Assembly (NCBI GenBank): GCA_002084535.1
Contig: NBLI01000204.1
Location: 1 to 7,062 of the forward strand
Direction: 5' to 3'
DNA length: 7,062 nt
From: Candidatus Zhuqueibacterota bacterium 4572_119
GTDB lineage: Bacteria; Zhuqueibacterota; Zhuqueibacteria; Thermofontimicrobiales; Thermofontimicrobiaceae
This document shows, piece by piece, positions 1 through 6,377 of this stretch. Positions within the stretch are counted from its first letter, which is position 1; each line of letters starts with the position of its first letter. A model generated the notes under the pieces. The model had not been told where the DNA came from and did not search any database. It was given only the letters and a program-made list of their open reading frames with translations. Made by a program: the position numbers and the translations under genes.

Positions 1-2
1 AA

Positions 3-533
3 AACCTGGATTTGAACCGGGATTATATTAAAATCGAAAGCCCGGAAAATAACGGCGCCATCCGCTATATTTTGAATCGCTGGGACCCGATGTTATTAAT
101 CGATTTGCACACCACAAATGGCTCTTATCACCAGGAACCACTGACATACGCCACAGCTCACAATCCCAACGGCAACGAAGAAATTCCTCGCTACATGCGG
201 GAAAAGTTGTTTCCAAAAGTTGCTAAAAAATTGGCGTCAAAATACAACATTCTATCAATTCCCTATGGTTATTTCGCGGATTCTTCGGAGCCGACCAAGG
301 GATGGCGGACTTTCAATCATCAGCCATTTTACAGCACCAATTATTGGGGACTGCGAAACAGGTTCGCTGTTTTAAATGAAAATTACGCTTACGCGGATTT
401 TGAAACGCGGGTTCGCGCTTGTTATCACTTTGTGGAATTGATACTGGAATACTCAAACAAGCACACAGCGGAAATGAAGCAGCTTATTCAAAAGGTAGAT
501 CAGGAGACAGTGCTTCGCGGTAAAAGCTTATGA
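3..533 (+). CDS. M14-family zinc carboxypeptidase, catalytic-domain fragment (5' end outside window)
   Basis: This is the central and C-terminal part of a peptidase M14 (zinc carboxypeptidase) catalytic domain. The reading frame is open from the window edge, reading NLDLNRDYIK, so the TTG at 12 is not a real start. Visible family marks are the Asn-Arg pair of LNRDY, which in M14 enzymes binds the substrate C-terminus; DLHTTNG, whose His (codon 108-110) is the third zinc ligand; and LNENYAYADF, whose Glu (codon 378-380) fits the catalytic glutamate. The HxxE zinc motif and any signal peptide would lie upstream. Related large M14 proteins are usually exported and carry an extra C-terminal domain. 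Here the frame hits TGA at 531 just after ETVLRGK, and that missing domain continues in another frame immediately downstream. The product is therefore truncated unless the sequence contains an error. Family assignment is confident; substrate is unknown. Confidence 0.85.
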   Translation, partial: NLDLNRDYIKIESPENNGAIRYILNRWDPMLLIDLHTTNGSYHQEPLTYATAHNPNGNEEIPRYMREKLFPKVAKKLASKYNILSIPYGYFADSSEPTKGWRTFNHQPFYSTNYWGLRNRFAVLNENYAYADFETRVRACYHFVELILEYSNKHTAEMKQLIQKVDQETVLRGKSL

Positions 534-1053
534 GGACGCGAGGGGACGAAAACGCGCTAAAAAAACAGATCGTTTGAAAAATTATCATGTACCTTTTTAT
601 GGCAAATTTGTCAGTACTGAATCTGTTAGTTTACCAAAAGGTTATTTCATTTCAGAGAATAAAAAAGAAATAGCAGATAAATTATTACAGCATGGAATTA
701 TTGTTGAACAGTTGACTGAATCCGTAGAATTAAAAGTCACATCATTTCAGGTCGAAAAAATTGAGAACAGCCAACGAATGTACCAGGGACATTTGACAAC
801 GAAAATATCAGGAATTTACAAATCAGGTGAAAGGAAAATTAAAGCTGGAACTTATTTTGTGGGAATGGATCAGCCCCTGGCGGATTTGGCAGCTTACTTG
901 TTGGAGCCGGAGAGTGACGGCGGACTTGTTTACTGGAATTTTTTCGACCGCTATCTTCGAGTTAGTCAATGGAGCCGTTCGCTTAACGAGTTCCCGGTTT
1001 TGAGGCTGATGCAGCCGAAATATTTTGCCCGAAAGTGCGTTGAAAAATTTTAA
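523..1053 (+). pseudogene. C-terminal domain of the same M14 carboxypeptidase, separated by a frameshift
   Basis: Coding similarity in this frame begins upstream of any start codon: from 523 it reads KAYEDARGRKRAKKTDRLKN and runs directly into YHVPFYGKF. The TTG at 574 could start a 159-residue ORF but has no Shine-Dalgarno sequence. The content matches the C-terminal part of long M14 peptidases: a YxVPFYGxF entry, LLQHGIIVEQL, a central beta-rich stretch, AGTYFV, then QPLADLAAYLLEPESDGGLVYWNFFDRYL. It sits in frame 1, while the catalytic half is in frame 3. Removing one A from the AAAA at 522-525 joins the halves as LRG-KAYEDARGRKR. The frame ends at TAA 1051, but a second shift near 1018-1026 would give a family-like tail ending at 1096. 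As I recall, relatives have a longer linker at the junction, so a short deletion is also possible. It is best read as a decaying gene or a sequencing error. Confidence 0.72.
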
Positions 1054-1104
1054 TCCTGTTGAGAAAGTTGTAGCCAACTATCAGCTAAAAAGTTAACTTG
1101 AATA

Positions 1105-2001
1105 ATGAAAACAAAATTTTACATTGGGCCTGCTGGCTGGTCGTACAAAGATTGGGACGGAATTGTTTACCCTCCCAAAAAGGATAAGAATTTTGACCAA
1201 TTAAAATACCTGGCGGGTTATTTTAACACTATCGAGATAAATAGTTCATTTTATCATCCTCCCGCGATGAAAACTCTTGCGAGTTGGGTACGCCGCGTCG
1301 GGGAGAATCCCGACTTCCTTTTTAGCTATAAATTATGGCAGGGCTTTACTCATAAAAGGAATTCTTTTCCGGGCCAACACGATGAAGTAACTGTAAAAAG
1401 CGGTTTGGATGTATTAAGGGATAATGGCAAGTTGGGCGCGACATTGGTGCAGTTTCCCTGGTCATTTAAAAATACCGTGGAGAATAAAGCCTGGCTGGAA
1501 AAGGTATTAGACAAATTCAAAGAATATTCTCCGGTCGTCGAAGTTCGTCATCAATCGTGGAATGAAGAAAGTTTTTTCGATTTTCTAAATGATTATCAAG
1601 CCGGTTTCGCAAATATCGATCAACCGGTAATCGGGGAATCAATTCCACTCACATCTTTTACTTTGGGAAAGATAGGCTATTTAAGGCTGCACGGAAGAAA
1701 TTATAAAAATTGGTTCGGAAAAGATGCCACGGTAACCAGCCGCTACGATTATTTATACGATAAAACTGATTTACAGCAAATTAGAAAAAATGTTGAAAAC
1801 ATGATGGAAAACAGCTCGAAAATTTTCATTATTTATAATAACCACTATAGGGGACAGGCAGTGGCTAATGGGCTTCAAACCATGTTTTTTATGGATAACT
1901 CAAAAATTAACGTCCCGCAATCTTTATTAGAACATTACCCGCAATTATCATCAATCGCAGTACCGGTTGATATTCAGCACGGTCAGACCGACTTATTTTA
2001 A
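1105..2001 (+). CDS. DUF72 (YecE-like) family protein
   Basis: A complete 298-residue protein of the DUF72 family (PF01904), with the usual length and motif order. Motifs seen are GPAGWSYKDW at residues 8-17, TIEINSSFYHPP at 42-53, LVQFPWSF at 114-121, VVEVRHQSW at 144-152, YLRLHGRN at 192-199 and IYNNHYRGQAVANG at 243-256. The family adopts a TIM-barrel-like fold. Its biochemical activity is not established as far as I know, so no reaction is assigned. There is no signal peptide or membrane segment, so it should be cytoplasmic. The ATG at 1105 starts just before the first conserved strand (KFYIGPAGW); the upstream sequence has only a poor ribosome-binding site. It begins 51 bp after the M14 fragment (8 bp if that gene really ends at 1096) and lies 63 bp before the SNF2 gene, which suggests co-transcription. 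Confidence 0.92.
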   Translation: MKTKFYIGPAGWSYKDWDGIVYPPKKDKNFDQLKYLAGYFNTIEINSSFYHPPAMKTLASWVRRVGENPDFLFSYKLWQGFTHKRNSFPGQHDEVTVKSGLDVLRDNGKLGATLVQFPWSFKNTVENKAWLEKVLDKFKEYSPVVEVRHQSWNEESFFDFLNDYQAGFANIDQPVIGESIPLTSFTLGKIGYLRLHGRNYKNWFGKDATVTSRYDYLYDKTDLQQIRKNVENMMENSSKIFIIYNNHYRGQAVANGLQTMFFMDNSKINVPQSLLEHYPQLSSIAVPVDIQHGQTDLF

Positions 2002-2064
2002 GATATTCAATTAGAATATGATAATGATATGAAATGCTGATTTTAAAAGACGACGGATACGAAC

Positions 2065-5031
2065 ATGAAAATATTACCTAAAAAAATTAGTCAAGATTTT
2101 CCCAGCCAGTTTTTAAAGATTGGGCAGCAGATTTTTGAAGCCGGAGATTATGATTATTTTGACTTTATCCGAGATTCTTATACGGCAAAGTTTACAGATA
2201 AAAGAGGAACGTATTGGACAACTCTTCGGAAAACAAACAACGGAAAATATTTTCAGGGTTTGTGTTCCTGCAATGCCTTTATGCAGAGTATGAAATGCCA
2301 GCACATCGTGGCACTCTTTGTAATTATTTATTCCAAAGATAGTGTACCAAAAAACATTGAAAATACACTTGCTAAATATTATGAGGAGAGTCTCTGGAAT
2401 AATATTTCCCGGATTTGTTATGATTATTTTGATGAAAAAGGGCTGGACATTGAAGCCGGAGTAAAAGAAACTGATGGAGAAATTGAATATTTTTTGTCGG
2501 GTGAAGACCATGAAAAAAATAAAATTTTTGAATTTATAGTACCGGATAATTACAAAATTCGTTTGATTCAAAAATATCGATACCTGTTATTTGATAACCT
2601 GAGAGATGACCAGATCCCGGAAAATACATTTGATGAAAATTTCCAGTTTCTTCCGGGTGAAAAAACAGACCTGGAGATTCGCATGAATGAATCCGGGTAT
2701 AAATCGTGGCTGCAAAAATTTGAGGATAGTTATTGGTTTGATATTGGGAAATCATGGTTTTTGGGATACGACAAGAGGAATTTTTCTGTGGAATATTCTG
2801 AAAAAACCCAAAGTCTGATTATAATTTCAGAAGGTAATAAGTTTAAGTTTCATTTTCCCAAAAAGCAGGCGCCACGGATTTTACAAAAATTGGCGCAAAA
2901 TGAAAATGTTAAAAAATCTCTGAACATAAGCGATGATGTTATCCTGTTAAATTATTCTCTTGAAATTACCGATCAACATGATTTAAGAATTACACCAGTA
3001 TTAGAAGTCCCCGGGGAAGATCCAATATTTTTATCAGAAAAAAATAAAAAAAAACCGGTGGTCGGTTCACTTTTTAATTTTGAGGAAGTTCACATCCCAA
3101 ACAAAAAAATATTCAAATTAATTCGGGAGTACAAAAAATATATTGACGCTGGAGATTTCTTCAAGGTCAGTCCCGCGTTGCAGATTAAAGATTTGTACCA
3201 GCAGGTAAAATCAGTTGATGTTTTTGTTGATAAAATGAAAGAAGATTGGCTCTACCTTTCTTTGAAATATCGCATTGGTGATGACACAGTATCTTTGTAT
3301 GATATTTACAACGCGTTGCGGGAAGGAAGGAGATACCTGATTGGAAAAAAAGTGTGGCTGGATTTGAATCAACTGGAATTTAAATGGATTCAAAATTTTT
3401 TAAGTGATGAATCTGTCGAGTTTGAGTTGTCGGGAAATACGGCTGAAAAAAATCTCAAAATTAAAAAAATGAATTTTATTAAATTGAATGCCCATCTCCC
3501 GTTAAAAAGCAAAATCAAAACGCGGCGTACACTGGAGGAGGTCGTTGAAAATTTAACCAAATTCAGACCGATCTCCCAAGCCCCAGATTTGAACCAGTTT
3601 AAATATAAACTTCGCGAATACCAGAAAAACGGCTTCCAATGGCTCTGGTTTTTGTATGAAAATAATTTGTCTGGTTTATTGTGCGATGATATGGGATTGG
3701 GTAAAACGTATCAATCCCTGGCTTTAATTGACGCAATGACAATATATCTCAAAAGAAACTCTAACTTCTTGGTTGTGACTCCGACTTCTGTTTTACCTCA
3801 TTGGGAAGATAAACTTTCGCAACTCAAAAAAAAGACCAACCTGATTCTTTATTTTGGAGCAGGTAGAAATTTGGATACGCTAAATAAAAACAAATACAAT
3901 ATCATTTTAACATCTTATGGTATTTTGAGAAATGACCTGGAGCAATTAGCAGAAATAGATTTTGAGCTGGCGGTTTTTGATGAAATTCAAACAGCGAAAA
4001 ACAAATCCAGCCTGACCAACGCGGCTCTGAACCAGCTAAACAGCCGTATGCGCATGGGGCTTACTGGTACTCCCATTGAGAATAGTCTTTCTGAATTAAA
4101 AGCTTTGTTCGATATTCTGCTGCCGGAATATCTTGGAGGAGACTTTTCCTTCCGCAAACAATATATCGTACCAATCGAGCGTCAAAGAAATAAAGAAAAA
4201 ACAGAAGAATTGCGCAAAGTAATTAATCCTTTTATGCTGCGGCGAACCAAGGAACAGGTGTTGTCTGAATTACCGCCGAAAATAGAGGATATCCGAAAGT
4301 GTGAATTAAGTCCGGATCAACTGAAATTGTATAAAAAAACAATCGAGGAACGGGCTCAATCGCTCATCGCTCAATTGTATGATGAAAACGAAAAAGTGCC
4401 CTATATTCATATTTTCGCTGTGCTAAACACTTTGAAGCAGGTTTGTAACCACCCGGCGCAATTGGAAAACGGAGAACTGGATTATAATAAATATCAATCC
4501 GGGAAGTGGAATTTATTTTGTGAATTACTGGAAGAAAGTTTGAACAGTGGATTTAAGGTCGTTGTTTTTAGTCAGTATTTAAACATGCTGGCATTAATCG
4601 AGCAGTATTTAACCGACAGAGAAATAAACTTCGCGACGATAAAAGGCGCGACTATTAACAGGAAAGAAATGATCGACCGATTTAATAATGATCCTGATTG
4701 TAAAGTATTTACCGGTAGTTTACGCGCCGCGGGTCAGGGAATTGATCTTATTGGTGGATCAGTTGTTATTCATTATGACCGATGGTGGAATGCTGCTGTT
4801 GAGGACCAGGCGACTGATCGCGTTCATAGGATTGGACAGACTCGTGGTGTGCAGGTATTTAAATTGGTGACTGATGGCACACTTGAGGAAAAAATTGATA
4901 AAATAATTTCGAAAAAGAAAAGATTGATGGACGAACTCATCAGGGAAGATGATGCCAAAGTTGCGAAACAATTTAGCCGTAACGAATTAATTGATTTGTT
5001 AACTTATGAGAAAAAAGAGGATATATTTTGA
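2065..5031 (+). CDS. SNF2-family helicase-like ATPase with N-terminal SWIM zinc finger
   Basis: A 988-residue cytoplasmic protein with the bacterial SWIM-SNF2 architecture. Residues 67-80 form a SWIM zinc finger, C67-x-C69-x8-C78-x-H80. Residues of about 150-500 are a poorly conserved region corresponding to the bacterial SNF2-associated domain. The ATPase core starts near 512. It shows LREYQKNGFQW at 516-526, Walker A DDMGLGKT at 541-548, LVVTPTSVLPHW at 569-580, Walker B DEIQ at 639-642 and LTGTP at 666-670. The second RecA lobe has VVVFSQYLNML at 832-842, SLRAAGQGIDL at 885-895 and the motif VI region QATDRVHRIGQ at 915-925 with R919 and R922. All catalytic motifs are intact. The family translocates on double-stranded DNA using ATP rather than unwinding it; bacterial members are linked to transcription or repair, but no specific role is proven here. 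The ATG has no strong Shine-Dalgarno sequence. It follows the DUF72 gene in the same direction and converges with rpsT. Confidence 0.95.
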   Translation: MKILPKKISQDFPSQFLKIGQQIFEAGDYDYFDFIRDSYTAKFTDKRGTYWTTLRKTNNGKYFQGLCSCNAFMQSMKCQHIVALFVIIYSKDSVPKNIENTLAKYYEESLWNNISRICYDYFDEKGLDIEAGVKETDGEIEYFLSGEDHEKNKIFEFIVPDNYKIRLIQKYRYLLFDNLRDDQIPENTFDENFQFLPGEKTDLEIRMNESGYKSWLQKFEDSYWFDIGKSWFLGYDKRNFSVEYSEKTQSLIIISEGNKFKFHFPKKQAPRILQKLAQNENVKKSLNISDDVILLNYSLEITDQHDLRITPVLEVPGEDPIFLSEKNKKKPVVGSLFNFEEVHIPNKKIFKLIREYKKYIDAGDFFKVSPALQIKDLYQQVKSVDVFVDKMKEDWLYLSLKYRIGDDTVSLYDIYNALREGRRYLIGKKVWLDLNQLEFKWIQNFLSDESVEFELSGNTAEKNLKIKKMNFIKLNAHLPLKSKIKTRRTLEEVVENLTKFRPISQAPDLNQFKYKLREYQKNGFQWLWFLYENNLSGLLCDDMGLGKTYQSLALIDAMTIYLKRNSNFLVVTPTSVLPHWEDKLSQLKKKTNLILYFGAGRNLDTLNKNKYNIILTSYGILRNDLEQLAEIDFELAVFDEIQTAKNKSSLTNAALNQLNSRMRMGLTGTPIENSLSELKALFDILLPEYLGGDFSFRKQYIVPIERQRNKEKTEELRKVINPFMLRRTKEQVLSELPPKIEDIRKCELSPDQLKLYKKTIEERAQSLIAQLYDENEKVPYIHIFAVLNTLKQVCNHPAQLENGELDYNKYQSGKWNLFCELLEESLNSGFKVVVFSQYLNMLALIEQYLTDREINFATIKGATINRKEMIDRFNNDPDCKVFTGSLRAAGQGIDLIGGSVVIHYDRWWNAAVEDQATDRVHRIGQTRGVQVFKLVTDGTLEEKIDKIISKKKRLMDELIREDDAKVAKQFSRNELIDLLTYEKKEDIF

Positions 5032-5056
5032 GATAAGACAAAAAGAGTAAGCGATG

Positions 5057-5131
5057 AAAAAAAGAGACCGGAATTAACGACCCTACCGGAATTAGGGGGA
5101 GTTACCGGCAAGGTTTTGTCAACCCGGTCTC
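5057..5131 (-). terminator. Structured terminator-like element after rpsT, in the rpsT/SNF2 convergent gap
   Basis: An 8-bp inverted repeat, GAGACCGG (5064-5071) and CCGGTCTC (5124-5131), encloses 52 nt. On the minus strand its 3' arm is followed at once by T7 (plus-strand A7 at 5057-5063), as expected for intrinsic termination of rpsT, whose stop codon is about 20 bp upstream. No T tract follows on the plus strand, so it is a poor terminator for the SNF2 gene. The enclosed segment can form two further hairpins: CCCTA (5081-5085) with TAGGG (5093-5097), and GGTT (5112-5115) with AACC (5121-5124). The loop is much longer than in an ordinary terminator, so another RNA function is possible. Confidence 0.55.
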
Positions 5132-5151
5132 ATAATTGTAACGATAATTTC

Positions 5152-5406
5152 TTAATTCAAAGAGCCAGCGTATTTTGCTAATTTCGATTTTTGATTAGCG
5201 GCTTTATTTTTATGAATAATCCCTTTGGAAACTAATTTGTCCAATAATGAATAAGCATTCTTCAATTCTTCCTGAATCAAATCTTTGTCGGTAATACTCC
5301 TAACCTTCTTAATCATACTTTTCATTTTTGTTTTATAAGCGAGGTTGTATCGATTCTGTTTCCAACTTAATATCACACGTTTCTTAGTTGATTTATGATG
5401 CGGCAT
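5152..5406 (-). CDS. rpsT: Small ribosomal subunit protein S20
   Basis: An 84-residue S20 protein (E. coli S20 is 87), a helical-bundle protein that binds 16S rRNA in the body of the 30S subunit. It starts MPHHKSTKKRV, is rich in Lys and Arg, and ends with the family signature IIHKNKAANQKSKLAKYA. The start at 5406 is chosen because GGAAAGGG (plus strand 5411-5418) lies just upstream on the minus strand and because S20 proteins begin this way. A longer in-frame ORF to 5481 would run through the promoter and is rejected. The gene is monocistronic: a promoter at 5453-5481 gives a leader of roughly 40 nt, and a terminator-like structure follows the stop codon. It converges with the SNF2 gene and diverges from the HEAT-repeat gene. 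Confidence 0.95.
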   Translation of the reverse strand: MPHHKSTKKRVILSWKQNRYNLAYKTKMKSMIKKVRSITDKDLIQEELKNAYSLLDKLVSKGIIHKNKAANQKSKLAKYAGSLN

Positions 5407-5452
5407 GATTCCCTTTCCAAGTTTCTTCCTTAATAACTTTCTATTTTTGATT

Positions 5453-5481
5453 AATATACTAAAATAAATCAAAAATGTCAA
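5453..5481 (-). promoter_or_regulatory. Sigma-70-type promoter of rpsT
   Basis: On the minus strand the sequence has a perfect -35 hexamer TTGACA (plus 5476-5481), a 17-bp spacer and a -10 hexamer TATATT (plus 5453-5458). Transcription should start near 5446, leaving a leader of about 40 nt before the rpsT ATG. The strength fits a ribosomal protein gene. Confidence 0.85.
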
Positions 5482-5573
5482 TAGATTTTTTTTATATCAA
5501 TCTCTGGAAAGTGGCTGTAAATATTGGTAAATTTGCGCTTGTTTGGGTACAAAGGTTTTAAAAATGTGATTAA

Positions 5574-5615
5574 AATGGTGGTACAAATGGTACCATTGGT
5601 GGGGGAATGGTTCCA
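5574..5615. promoter_or_regulatory. Candidate activator-binding cluster (upstream activating sequence)
   Basis: Three AATGGT motifs begin at 5574, 5586 and 5606. The second and third extend to AATGGTACCA (5586-5595) and AATGGTTCCA (5606-5615), exactly 20 bp apart, about two helical turns. The middle copy belongs to a perfect 12-bp palindrome AATGGTACCATT (5586-5597). The block lies about 165 to 123 bp before the predicted start of the sigma-54 promoter, the usual distance for a bacterial enhancer-binding protein. The binding protein is not identified. Confidence 0.5.
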
Positions 5616-5662
5616 AATATCTTGTTCACCTAATTTTGCCAAAACGTCAAACGAACTTGTTA

Positions 5663-5678
5663 GTTGATATTAATCAAC
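5663..5678. repeat. Short inverted repeat GTTGAT-N4-ATCAAC
   Basis: Six-base arms GTTGAT (5663-5668) and ATCAAC (5673-5678) flank ATTA. The right arm overlaps the IHF-like match. It could be an operator for a dimeric regulator or simply part of the IHF site; the sequence does not decide between them. Confidence 0.45.
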
Positions 5679-5684
5679 AGGTTA
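5672..5684 (+). promoter_or_regulatory. IHF-like binding site
   Basis: AATCAACAGGTTA matches the IHF consensus WATCAANNNNTTR at every defined position. It is centred about 60 bp upstream of the predicted sigma-54 start, between the putative activator sites and the promoter. That is where IHF or HU usually bends DNA to bring the activator to sigma-54 RNA polymerase. Whether this organism has IHF is not visible here. Confidence 0.5.
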
Positions 5685-5710
5685 GATTAGCAAAAAAATC
5701 AAAAAATAGT

Positions 5711-5727
5711 TTGGCATGACGGTTGCT
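5711..5727 (+). promoter_or_regulatory. Sigma-54 (RpoN) -24/-12 promoter of the HEAT-repeat gene
   Basis: TTGGCATGACGGTTGCT matches the sigma-54 consensus TTGGCACGNNNNTTGCT with a single mismatch (T for C). The invariant GG (5713-5714) and GC (5725-5726) have the required 10 bases between them. The predicted start is near 5738, giving a leader of about 53 nt to the ATG at 5791. I see no competing good -35/-10 pair close to this gene. Confidence 0.75.
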
Positions 5728-5777
5728 ATAGAGAGAAGTGAACATTAATATAAATCATACACCTGAATATGAATTTT

Positions 5778-5783
5778 GGAGGT
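5778..5783 (+). promoter_or_regulatory. Shine-Dalgarno site fixing the HEAT gene start
   Basis: GGAGGT lies 7 nt before ATG 5791. This rules out the in-frame TTG at 5776, which precedes the site itself, and places the start exactly at a normal signal peptide (MKKLL). Confidence 0.85.
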
Positions 5784-5790
5784 ACAAAAG

Positions 5791-6165
5791 ATGAAAAAGT
5801 TATTGTCATTCGCGTTGATTTTCGTTCTCTTTGTTAGCGCTGGATATGCAAAAAATTTGAGTGAATATGATACCAATTTGATTAATCTGTTAAATGATGA
5901 AAATATTGGCGTCCGGTCAAGTGCTGCGCAATTGTTAGGTGAAAGAAAAGTTGAAGATGCTGTAAAACCATTGGTCAAAATGTTAAAGACTGAAAAAAGC
6001 TATAAAGCAAGAATCGTTGCCGCGATAGCACTTCACAAAATCGGTGATGCTGAATCATTACCAGCATTGAAAAAAGTAGCCAAAAATGACAGAAATAAAA
6101 CTGTCCGCCGTGTAGTTACCGGACTGGTTCAGGATTTTGAAAATTCAACATTTGCCAAAATGTAA
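5791..6165 (+). CDS. Small exported HEAT-repeat protein
   Basis: A 124-residue protein. Residues 1-20 are a classical Sec signal peptide: the basic MKK, a hydrophobic core LLSFALIFVLFVSAG, and a likely cut after GYA20. The mature chain of about 104 residues is made of roughly three HEAT or PBS-lyase-type helical repeats: about 28-56 (LINLLNDENIGVRSSAAQLLG), 58-88 (VKPLVKMLK to ALHKIGDAES) and 90-116 (LPALKKVAK to VTGLVQDF). Each has the typical pattern of a short helix, Asp or Asn turn, VR/AR and an Ala-rich second helix. Such repeats bind other proteins and no catalytic residues are seen, so a periplasmic binding or scaffold role is inferred. There is no lipobox Cys. The gene is monocistronic, with a sigma-54 type promoter and its own terminator, suggesting induced expression, perhaps under envelope stress. 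Exact function unknown. Confidence 0.88.
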   Translation: MKKLLSFALIFVLFVSAGYAKNLSEYDTNLINLLNDENIGVRSSAAQLLGERKVEDAVKPLVKMLKTEKSYKARIVAAIALHKIGDAESLPALKKVAKNDRNKTVRRVVTGLVQDFENSTFAKM

Positions 6166-6197
6166 TCCAACCTCGTTGGTTTCTCGTAATAAAGAAG

Positions 6198-6231
6198 ATC
6201 CCCGTTGTGTGAATAGCGGGGATTTTTTTTT
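6198..6231 (+). terminator. Intrinsic terminator of the HEAT-repeat gene
   Basis: The 7-bp stem ATCCCCG (6198-6204) and CGGGGAT (6217-6223) has a 12-nt loop and runs into a tract of nine T (6223-6231). It begins 33 bp after the stop codon and isolates the HEAT gene from fusA. Confidence 0.9.
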
Positions 6232-6348
6232 ACTAATACCTTGCAAACTTTTTATAGCCATACGCCCTGAATTTAATATAATCATTCCTGTATATGCAAA
6301 TCCTTATATTTCCTGGTCCCAAAAAAATGAAAAAAAAATAAAAAAACA

Positions 6349-6377
6349 TTGACTTTTGATTTGAAAAAGTCTATATT
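6349..6377 (+). promoter_or_regulatory. Sigma-70-type promoter of fusA
   Basis: TTGACT (6349-6354), a 17-bp spacer and TATATT (6372-6377) form a near-consensus promoter preceded by A-rich sequence (6321-6346) that could act as an UP element. Transcription should start near 6384, about 260 nt before the TTG start codon of fusA. Confidence 0.8.

Larger units (their letters stand above)
5407..5790. other. Divergent intergenic control region between rpsT and the HEAT-repeat gene
   Basis: This 384-bp stretch contains no convincing gene. From left to right it holds the rpsT leader and promoter (to 5481), a short AT-rich segment, a cluster of AATGGT-type sites (5574-5615), an IHF-like site overlapping an inverted repeat (5663-5684), a sigma-54 type promoter (5711-5727) and the HEAT gene leader with its ribosome-binding site. 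GGTACAAA occurs at 5546-5553, 5580-5587 and again across the ribosome-binding site at 5781-5788. Confidence 0.7.

Noticed and set aside
516..535. Programmed +1 frameshift like that of prfB
   Set aside because: There is no CUU-UGA slip site or strong upstream Shine-Dalgarno-like stimulator, and M14 peptidases are not known for recoding.
2003..2019. Hairpin ATATTC-AATTA-GAATAT between the DUF72 and SNF2 genes as a terminator or operator
   Set aside because: The stem is only 6 bp and entirely AT-rich apart from one pair, with no T tract; such hairpins are expected by chance in this composition.
4688..4971. Short ORFs on both strands inside the SNF2 gene
   Set aside because: They overlap the conserved second RecA lobe and have no recognisable content or ribosome-binding site.
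5407..5481. N-terminal extension of S20 to an upstream ATG, giving 109 residues
   Set aside because: The extension covers the -10 and -35 elements and the ribosome-binding site, and S20 proteins begin at MPHHKSTKKR.
5781..5788. GGTACAAA at the HEAT ribosome-binding site as a third copy of an upstream motif (also 5546 and 5580)
   Set aside because: This copy is explained by the GGAGGT Shine-Dalgarno and A-rich spacer; the spacing to the other copies is irregular.
6137..6352. 71-residue plus-strand ORF after the HEAT gene
   Set aside because: It starts inside the HEAT gene in another frame, runs through the intrinsic terminator and ends at the fusA promoter; it has no ribosome-binding site or recognisable content.
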